This document shows, in pieces, positions 33,776-39,300 of a stretch of DNA of 39,300 nt. Location: positions 1 to 39,300 of the forward strand of contig JACQCA010000027.1 of the NCBI GenBank assembly GCA_016201865.1, in the 5' to 3' direction. Source of the DNA: Nitrospirota bacterium (GTDB lineage: Bacteria > Nitrospirota > Nitrospiria > JACQBZ01). Within the stretch, counting starts at the first letter, position 1. Each line of letters begins with the position of its first letter. The notes under the pieces are model-generated. The model was not told the origin of the DNA, made no database searches, and saw nothing but the letters and a program-made list of their open reading frames with translations. A program made the translations under genes and the position numbers.

Positions 33776-35214
33776 CGTTTTCCGTGACCGACATCGGCGC
33801 CGTCCTTCCGGAAATCCTCATCGCGGTTTACGCCTGCGCCATCCTCCTGATCGAGCCGTTCCTGCCCAAGGATCGCCGGGAGATCCTGGCCTATTTCGGA
33901 CTGGCGGCGTTGGGACTGGCTTTTATCGCGACATGGCAGCTCCTATGGGCCGATCTGACGGTCTTGAACGGGATGTTCGTTCTGGATCCGTTCGGCAATT
34001 TCTTCAAACTGTTGCTGTATGTCGCGGCCATAATGACCATCCTGCTCTCGATGGGTTATCTCCGGCGCGAGAGGATCGATCTCGGGGAGTATTATGCCTT
34101 TATCCTGCTGGCCATCTGCGGGATGATGATCATGGTGTCGGGTTCGGATCTCGTCACGGTCTTCTTGGGGCTCGAGCTGATGTCGATCACCTTCTATATC
34201 CTGGTCGGCTTCAAACGTTTTGAGGAAAAATCCCTGGAGGCCTCGGCTAAATATTTTATTCTGGGATCCTTCTCGTCCGGAATTCTATTATTCGGCATCT
34301 CGCTTTTGTACGGCCTCTCCGGGACGACGAACTTGGAGGCCGTGGCCCTTCATCTTCGGGGCGCGGATCCGGGCAATCCGGCCTGGGTCCTGGCCGTGAT
34401 CCTCCTCGTGGCGGGGTTCGGTTTCAAGATTGCGGCCGTCCCGTTCCATATGTGGGCGCCGGATGTGTACGAAGGCGCGCCCACGCCGGTCACGGCCTTT
34501 CTCTCGGTCGGCTCCAAGGCGGCCAGCTTTGCGGTCTTCCTCCGCGTCTTCATGGAGGCCCTGGGCGGGATTCATGCCGACTGGCGGTTCCTGCTCATTC
34601 TGCTTTCGGTGATCACGATCGTGATGGGCAGCGTGGTGGCGCTGGTTCAGACCAACATCAAGCGGATGCTGGCCTACTCCGGCATCGCCCATTCCGGTTA
34701 TGCCTTGATCGGCCTTCTCGTCGGAGACCGTCTCGGGATCTTCAGCCTGATGCTTTATATGCCGATCTATGCCGTCATGACGCTCGGCGCTTTCGGCGTC
34801 GTGACGCTGCTTCGCCGCGGGGGCGTCGAAGGGGACGCGATCGACGACTTCGCGGGTCTGGCCAAAAAGAACCGGCTGGCGGCCTTGGCGATGCTGATCT
34901 TCATGTTCTCGCTGGCCGGGATCCCGCCGACAGCCGGCTTCATCGCGAAATTTTATATCTTCATGGCGGCCGTGAACGTCCATCTGACCTGGCTGGCGGT
35001 TCTTGGCGTGATCTTCACGGCCGTCTCGGCCTATTTCTATCTCAAGGTCGTGATGGTGATGTACATGAAGGAGCCCGATGAGGAGGTCCATCTGGCCGCC
35101 CCGCCGGCGGTCGTGATGGTCCTGGCGGTCGCGGCCGTCGCGGTCTTGCTGCTCGGGATCTATCCCGGCCCGTTTTTGGATTATGCCCAAAATGCGGCAT
35201 TGAAGATTCGATAG
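33772..35214 (+). CDS. nuoN: NADH-quinone oxidoreductase subunit N
   Basis: NuoN is one of three antiporter-like proton-pumping subunits. The 480-residue product has about 14 membrane helices and the conserved pump residues: E135 in FLGLELMSITFYIL, K218 in FGFKIAAVPFHMWAPDVYEGAPTP, and a later Lys in GIPPTAGFIAKFYIF. It is intact and of normal length. With NuoL and NuoM missing from the locus, it is the only large pump subunit encoded here. It is the last gene of the operon; no terminator is visible after it. Confidence 0.97.
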   Translation: MTFSVTDIGAVLPEILIAVYACAILLIEPFLPKDRREILAYFGLAALGLAFIATWQLLWADLTVLNGMFVLDPFGNFFKLLLYVAAIMTILLSMGYLRRERIDLGEYYAFILLAICGMMIMVSGSDLVTVFLGLELMSITFYILVGFKRFEEKSLEASAKYFILGSFSSGILLFGISLLYGLSGTTNLEAVALHLRGADPGNPAWVLAVILLVAGFGFKIAAVPFHMWAPDVYEGAPTPVTAFLSVGSKAASFAVFLRVFMEALGGIHADWRFLLILLSVITIVMGSVVALVQTNIKRMLAYSGIAHSGYALIGLLVGDRLGIFSLMLYMPIYAVMTLGAFGVVTLLRRGGVEGDAIDDFAGLAKKNRLAALAMLIFMFSLAGIPPTAGFIAKFYIFMAAVNVHLTWLAVLGVIFTAVSAYFYLKVVMVMYMKEPDEEVHLAAPPAVVMVLAVAAVAVLLLGIYPGPFLDYAQNAALKIR

Positions 35215-35260
35215 ACGCCGTGTTAAAGTTGCGATGACCGTTTTACCGAAAGGACGATTC

Positions 35261-36646
35261 ATGACCGGATTATTTCCGCGACATCCGTTCCGCGGGGCCG
35301 GATTTTTCAAGGCCCTCTTCGCTTTCCTCATTATTTTTTCACAGGCGATTGAAACCGCCGCACCGGCCGCCGAGGTCAAGTTCGGCGGCGAGTTCCGCGC
35401 GCGGGGATTCTACGACAACAACCTGACCGATGCGCATACCGGCAGCAATGACCAGGAGGCCTTCAACGATGCCCGGTTTCGGCTGAAAATCTCGGCGGCG
35501 GAAGGCTTGGCGACCGGGGTCGTCCTGATCGATTTCTTCAACGGCGCCGCCGGTCGGAATGCGGCCACGCTCAACCGTTCCTCCGTCGGCAGCGGGACCG
35601 GAAACCGGGTGTTGGGGAGCGAGGGCTTCGGCCGAAGTCTGGACACCGTGAGTCTGAAAGAGGGCTATCTTCGGGTGAGCTGGCCTTGGGCCCACCTGGT
35701 GATCGGCCGACAGGGCATCACCTTGGGCCGGGGGCTGATCTTTGACGACACGGCGGACGCCGTGTCGGTCGCGATCCCGATCGGCTGGGCCAGTCTGACG
35801 ATTGCGGACCTTCTTCTCAGCGCCGATTCGAGCGGAGCGGGAAGCACCTCGGTCTATCTCGCCGATTTGAACTTAGCGCCGACGGCCGGTTTCGGATCGA
35901 GCCTCTTTGGGCTGCTTCTAAAAGACCGCGGCCCGAACCTTTCCTTTACGCCGTGCCCGACGGGATCGCCGTCCGGCTGCCCGATCCTCTCGTTCGGCGA
36001 TGATCACGCCGCGCTGGCCGCTTTGGGATGGGCTATGGACTACAAAGGGCCGTCCTTCCGGTGGGGTACCGAGGCGGATTACCTCAAAGGCTCGATCCGG
36101 TCCCATCAACCCACTGTTCTGAATCCTTCCGGGCGCGGCATGGATCTGCACGGGGCCAATCTCCTCGGACGGTTCGGATGGACGGGGCGTCGGATAGACG
36201 CCGAATGGACCGGGCTTTATTCCACGGGGCAGAAGCCGGACGATCTCCCGCCGACCGGACACAAACTGAACATCAATGCGATCTCGCCGAATTTCGTCCT
36301 GGGGAACATCTTGGTCAATAATGAAACCGTAAGCGATCGGGACGGCGGGAACATCGGAGGATTGACGGCCGCGAAACTTTCGATCGGCTTCCGGCCGACC
36401 GGAGTGATCCGCGGCGAGCTGGCCGTGATCCGGGCCCGGCTGACCCATGAGCCGACGGCCGGAGCATCACGCGACCTGGGATGGGAGTTCGATGCCAATG
36501 CCGCTTGGCAACTGGATCCGAACCTGTTGCTGAGCGGCGGCTTCGGCCTTCTCTTGACCGGCGACGCCTGGCCGGCCCGACTGGGAGGTCCGCAAGCGAC
36601 GGACAACATGATCAAACTTTCAACGAGACTCGTCTACGCGTTTTGA
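35261..36646 (+). CDS. Outer-membrane beta-barrel protein (porin-like)
   Basis: The 461-residue product has a signal peptide (ALFAFLIIFSQAIETAAPAA) and then many alternating strands rich in aromatic and Gly residues, ending in LVYAF with a C-terminal Phe, the usual barrel-insertion signal. The opening FGGEFRARGFYDNN and the AHLVIGRQGITLGRGLIFDDTADA stretch resemble alginate-export-like or porin families in deep-branching bacteria. The ATG at 35261 has AAAGGA upstream and is preferred over 35234. It follows nuoN by 46 bases and could be read through from it. Substrate unknown. Confidence 0.8.
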   Translation: MTGLFPRHPFRGAGFFKALFAFLIIFSQAIETAAPAAEVKFGGEFRARGFYDNNLTDAHTGSNDQEAFNDARFRLKISAAEGLATGVVLIDFFNGAAGRNAATLNRSSVGSGTGNRVLGSEGFGRSLDTVSLKEGYLRVSWPWAHLVIGRQGITLGRGLIFDDTADAVSVAIPIGWASLTIADLLLSADSSGAGSTSVYLADLNLAPTAGFGSSLFGLLLKDRGPNLSFTPCPTGSPSGCPILSFGDDHAALAALGWAMDYKGPSFRWGTEADYLKGSIRSHQPTVLNPSGRGMDLHGANLLGRFGWTGRRIDAEWTGLYSTGQKPDDLPPTGHKLNINAISPNFVLGNILVNNETVSDRDGGNIGGLTAAKLSIGFRPTGVIRGELAVIRARLTHEPTAGASRDLGWEFDANAAWQLDPNLLLSGGFGLLLTGDAWPARLGGPQATDNMIKLSTRLVYAF

Positions 36647-36703
36647 AAAAGCGGAAAGGTTTAGAAAAGACCGTCTCACCTATCTGATAACGAGGAGGAA
36701 ACC

Positions 36704-37234
36704 ATGAATAAGACGTTCATAAAGATTCTTTTCTTGGTCATAGCTGTAAACCTGGTCGCGTCGGGAGCCGAAGCGGCAGAAAACAGCCTTAAGTTGGGCG
36801 CAAAGGCCTTGTCGTTCGGGATTACCGACCGTGTCATCGAACTGTCCGGTCGTTATTTCGCGGCCAACGACATCGCTTTGCTGGCCGGGTTCGGATTCAG
36901 CCATACCGACAACGACGCGAATGCGACCGATTACAACCTGTCCGTCGGCGGCCGAAAATATCTCGTCAAAGGCGACCTGGCTCCCTTCGTCGGGGCTTCG
37001 GTCTTTTTCGTTCGGGAGGAGACGATCCGGTTTGCAGGGACGGGAGCCGCGAACGTCCAGAGCCAGAGGACGTTCGGGCTCAACGGCCATTTCGGCCTCG
37101 AATATTTCTTCGCAAAACAGGTCAGCGCCGAAGCCCAGGTGGGAGCCGAATTGCGCGACTCCACCGGTGATCTGGATACCACCACGTTTGAGACCTTCCG
37201 CTCCGGCGTGACGGTGAATTTTTATCTCCCGTGA
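36704..37234 (+). CDS. Small outer-membrane beta-barrel protein
   Basis: The 176-residue product has a signal peptide ending near SGAEAA and eight or so short amphipathic strands with long polar loops, as in OmpX/OmpW-like barrels. Examples are YNLSVGGRKYLVKGDLAPFVGASVFF and FGLNGHFGLEYFFAKQVSAEAQVGAEL; it ends in FYLP. A very strong GAGGAGG site precedes it. Its role is probably structural or adhesive; no closer family assignment is possible from reading alone. Confidence 0.75.
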   Translation: MNKTFIKILFLVIAVNLVASGAEAAENSLKLGAKALSFGITDRVIELSGRYFAANDIALLAGFGFSHTDNDANATDYNLSVGGRKYLVKGDLAPFVGASVFFVREETIRFAGTGAANVQSQRTFGLNGHFGLEYFFAKQVSAEAQVGAELRDSTGDLDTTTFETFRSGVTVNFYLP

Positions 37235-37352
37235 CGGACTGACCTTCATTCGGATGGAGAAACGAAAAAGAAATGCTTGATCTCATCATTAATAACTTCT
37301 GACCTTGGTGGCGTCGCGCTGCAGTATATGACCCGAATAATGGAAAATCATC

Positions 37353-37667
37353 ATGGCTGAAACCGGGCCCGATGAACGCCGTAGGAACGAGAGGGCCCCT
37401 TTCTACAAAGAGGTCGAGGTTGTTGGGGCAGGAATGCACCGTTGTTCAGAAATCAGCATCGGGGGGATATACCTGGTCACGAAGCAAGGTTTCCCGATGG
37501 GGACCCGGATCACCCTTCGGTTTAAACTTTATGATGCCGATGAGCGGCCGATTCAGGTCCAGGCCCGCGTGCTCTACATCCATGAGGGTGTCGGAGTCGG
37601 ATTGGGTTTTGTCGGTCTCAATTCCGGTGACCGAGCGAGAATTGTGAAATTTATAGAACAGGGATGA
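37353..37667 (+). CDS. Second PilZ-domain protein
   Basis: This 104-residue single-domain protein has RRNER (RxxxR, residues 10-14) and EISIGGIY in place of the (D/N)xSxxG loop, with Glu where Asp or Asn is usual. Strands LRFKLYDADERPIQVQARVLYIH and GVGLGFVGLN complete the PilZ fold. Cyclic-di-GMP binding is likely but less certain than for the protein at 22109. The ribosome binding site is weak. The region 37235-37352 before it holds no gene. Confidence 0.85.
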   Translation: MAETGPDERRRNERAPFYKEVEVVGAGMHRCSEISIGGIYLVTKQGFPMGTRITLRFKLYDADERPIQVQARVLYIHEGVGVGLGFVGLNSGDRARIVKFIEQG

Positions 37668-37670
37668 GTC

Positions 37671-37692
37671 GGGGCGCCGCATGCTGCGCCCC
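37671..37692. terminator. Hairpin between convergent pilZ and dapF genes
   Basis: GGGGCGC (37671-37677) pairs with GCGCCCC (37686-37692) over an 8-base loop. It lies 4 bases after one stop codon and touches the other, so it can serve both directions; neither side has a long T-run. Confidence 0.5.
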
Positions 37693-38483
37693 TATGTGAA
37701 AAGGGTCTCGTCTCTCATCTCGCCAGCGTACACCACGCGGGCGTCACCTTCGAGGAAAACATCATGAAACTGCGCGCCGTCCCAGCGGTAATGCACCTTG
37801 AGGGTCATGCCGCTTCGCTGGATGAGCGTGACGGGGGAACGGACTTGGCCGAGCGCGGCCGAGATCAGTGCCGTGGCGACGGCGCCGGTGCCGCAGGCCA
37901 GCGTTTCATCCTCCACGCCGCGCTCGTACGTCCGCATTTGAATCAGGCGGGGGTTCTTGATCTCGTGATATCGGATCGCCCTTCCCAGCGGGACGACGTC
38001 GACGGCGGCCGGGTCGTCCACGAACAGCACGGTGTGAGGGACGCCGGTGTTCAAAAAATGTCCGACGTAGGTCGCATCCCGAACCGGGACCTTGATGTCC
38101 AGTTGGAGCGATTGCGGCGTCGGCATCTGGATCTTGACGTGGGCCCCTTTGATTTCGGCCCGGATCGGTCCGGCCAGCGTCTCAAAAACCATCTTGGCCG
38201 GCGCGATTTTTTTTAGATAGGCGAACCGCGCGGCGCACCGCCCGCCGTTGCCGGAGAGCTCGGCCTCGGTCCCGTCGGCATTAAACAGCCGCCAGCGGAA
38301 ATGGGCCTGACGGGGATTTGTCGGACGTTCGATCAGTATCAGGCCGTCGCCGCCGACCGACATCCGGTGCGTGCAGACGGCGGCCGCGAACCGGTTGAGC
38401 TTCCGGCCCTTGAATTCCTTCAACGCGCCGCGGCGGTTGTCGATCAGTATAAAATCGTTTCCGCTGGTCCTGGGTTCAAACAT
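37692..38483 (-). CDS. dapF: Diaminopimelate epimerase
   Basis: DapF converts LL- to meso-diaminopimelate for lysine and peptidoglycan synthesis. The 263-residue product contains SGNDFILID near the start, FNADGTEAELSGNGGRCAARF with the first catalytic Cys, and DETLACGTGAVATA with the second. The ATG at 38483 fits the family; the frame is open further upstream into a repeat element. It lies downstream of lysA on the same strand, separated by that element. Confidence 0.95.
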   Translation of the reverse strand: MFEPRTSGNDFILIDNRRGALKEFKGRKLNRFAAAVCTHRMSVGGDGLILIERPTNPRQAHFRWRLFNADGTEAELSGNGGRCAARFAYLKKIAPAKMVFETLAGPIRAEIKGAHVKIQMPTPQSLQLDIKVPVRDATYVGHFLNTGVPHTVLFVDDPAAVDVVPLGRAIRYHEIKNPRLIQMRTYERGVEDETLACGTGAVATALISAALGQVRSPVTLIQRSGMTLKVHYRWDGAQFHDVFLEGDARVVYAGEMRDETLFT

Positions 38484-38500
38484 CGATGTTTCAAAAAAAT

Positions 38501-38559
38501 GTAGGGGCAACCCTATGTGGTTGCCCTGATTTAGGGCGGCCACGCAGGGCCGCCCCTAC
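38501..38559. repeat. 59-base palindromic element between lysA and dapF
   Basis: The ends GTAGGGGC (38501-38508) and GCCCCTAC (38552-38559) are perfect inverted repeats. Inside are two hairpins: GGGCAACC...GGTTGCCC (about 38505-38525) and GGGCGGCC...GGGCCGCCC (about 38534-38556). The plan resembles non-autonomous REP/MITE-like elements with GTAGGGGC ends seen in many bacterial genomes, from general knowledge. It may also act as a mRNA stabiliser or attenuator between the two genes. Confidence 0.75.
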
Positions 38560-38568
38560 GACCGTCTG

Positions 38569-39300
38569 TTATTTCAAAAAATCCGGGATGTGCTCGCCCT
38601 TGACCAGATCGGCGTGTGTCTCACGTTCCCGCACGGTGAAATAGCGGTCGCCGTTGACCAGGATTTCCGGCGCCCGCGGACGGGCGTTGTAGTTCGAGGC
38701 CATCGCAAATCCATACGCGCCAGCGCTCATCACGGCCAGGTACTCCTCCGGCAGGCATTCCTCGATTTCGCGGTCCTTCGCCAGAAAGTCGGCCGACTCG
38801 CAGATCGGTCCGACCACATCGGCCGTGATCGGTTTTCGTCCGCGGCGGATCACCGGCTGGATAAGATGAAACGCCCCATACAGGCTCGGTCGGATGAGAT
38901 CGTTCATGGCGGCGTCCACGATCACGAATTTTTTGGAATCCCCTTCCTTGGTGTAGAGGACCTTTGTGACCAGTATCCCGGCGTTGCCGACCAGCGCACG
39001 GCCCGGTTCCATGATCAGGATGCATTTGAGGTCCTTCACGAGCGGCCCGATCGCCTTCGCCAGGTCCTTGGGATGGGGAGGGGTCTCGTTTTCATACGTG
39101 ATGCCCAATCCCCCGCCGATATTGACGTACTGAATCTGTATCCCAAGCCGCTTGAGTTCCTCGACCAGGGCGAGCAGCCGTCGAAGAGCGTCCACATAGG
39201 GCGCGGTTTCGGTCAATTGAGAGCCGATATGTTTGTGAATCCCGACCACCTCGATATGTTTGAGGGAAGCGGCCAGTTTGTACTCTTCCAGCGCCTTATC
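38569..39300 (-). CDS. lysA: Diaminopimelate decarboxylase, N-terminal part outside the window
   Basis: LysA is the pyridoxal-phosphate enzyme that makes L-lysine from meso-diaminopimelate. The frame runs open to the window edge; 243 C-terminal residues are visible. Family motifs include GIHKHIGSQL, NIGGGLGITY (phosphate-binding), EPGRALVGNAG, the active-site Cys in GPICESADF, and AGAYGFAMASNYNARPRAPEILV. It ends in IPDFLK. It is upstream of dapF in the same direction, so the two probably form an operon. Confidence 0.95.
   Translation of the reverse strand, partial: DKALEEYKLAASLKHIEVVGIHKHIGSQLTETAPYVDALRRLLALVEELKRLGIQIQYVNIGGGLGITYENETPPHPKDLAKAIGPLVKDLKCILIMEPGRALVGNAGILVTKVLYTKEGDSKKFVIVDAAMNDLIRPSLYGAFHLIQPVIRRGRKPITADVVGPICESADFLAKDREIEECLPEEYLAVMSAGAYGFAMASNYNARPRAPEILVNGDRYFTVRERETHADLVKGEHIPDFLK

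Noticed and set aside
38484-38543. 20-residue N-terminal extension of DapF
   Set aside because: It would be translated from the palindromic element; the MFEPRTSGNDF start matches the family.
1-39300. tRNA, rRNA, CRISPR array, integrase or transposase genes
   Set aside because: None was seen on either strand by reading; the gaps are short and contain only the hairpins and promoters listed.

Overview
The window reads as the chromosome of a GC-rich, Gram-negative bacterium with a respiratory chain. A secretin-based type IV pilus system, two outer-membrane barrels and a lipoprotein signal all imply an outer membrane. The proteins look most like Nitrospirota or a neighbouring deep lineage, but that placement is an impression from gene order and protein style, not a search result. 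Coding density is high and no intergenic gap exceeds 300 bases. The longest gaps are about 19151-19413 and 18427-18661.

Layout. (1) 1-3012: 3' part of a large secreted DUF11-repeat surface protein. (2) 3213-9156: a small two-helix membrane protein, then a MerR-like regulator followed by pilM-pilN-pilO-pilP-pilQ (alignment complex and secretin of type IV pili), cutA and an endonuclease III-like glycosylase. (3) 9337-15400: membrane-anchored M23 peptidase, cold-shock protein with a strong terminator, secA, a nitrilase-family protein with a changed catalytic residue, and a GAF-GGDEF cyclase. rmuC faces them from the minus strand. (4) About 16560-19150: an A+T-rich island with the toxin-antitoxin pair darT-darG and an orphan membrane protein, ending in a gene remnant. 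(5) 19414-23766: a phosphotransferase/kinase fusion, a MidA/NDUFAF7-type methyltransferase, a PilZ protein and a seven-bladed RCC1 lipoprotein. (6) 23946-35214: a respiratory complex I operon nuoA-K and nuoN behind two candidate promoters. (7) 35261-37667: two outer-membrane barrels and a second PilZ protein. (8) 37692-39300, minus strand: lysA (cut by the window edge) and dapF of the lysine/diaminopimelate pathway.

The most striking feature is in the nuo operon. Between nuoK and nuoN, where nuoL and nuoM (two proton-pumping subunits) belong, there is only a 46-codon reading frame. It begins like NuoL, ends abruptly, and overlaps both neighbours by start/stop fusions. Either the operon has lost two pump genes by a clean deletion, or the sequence has been collapsed there.

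Other points of interest are the darTG island, two copies of a dispersed repeat in opposite orientation inside the pil region, a 59-base palindromic element between lysA and dapF, a probably leaderless rmuC transcript, a terminator that contains the next gene's -35 box, and catalytic-residue changes in two enzymes. Cyclic-di-GMP signalling parts (one GGDEF, two PilZ) and pilus genes occur together, which suggests but does not prove a link.
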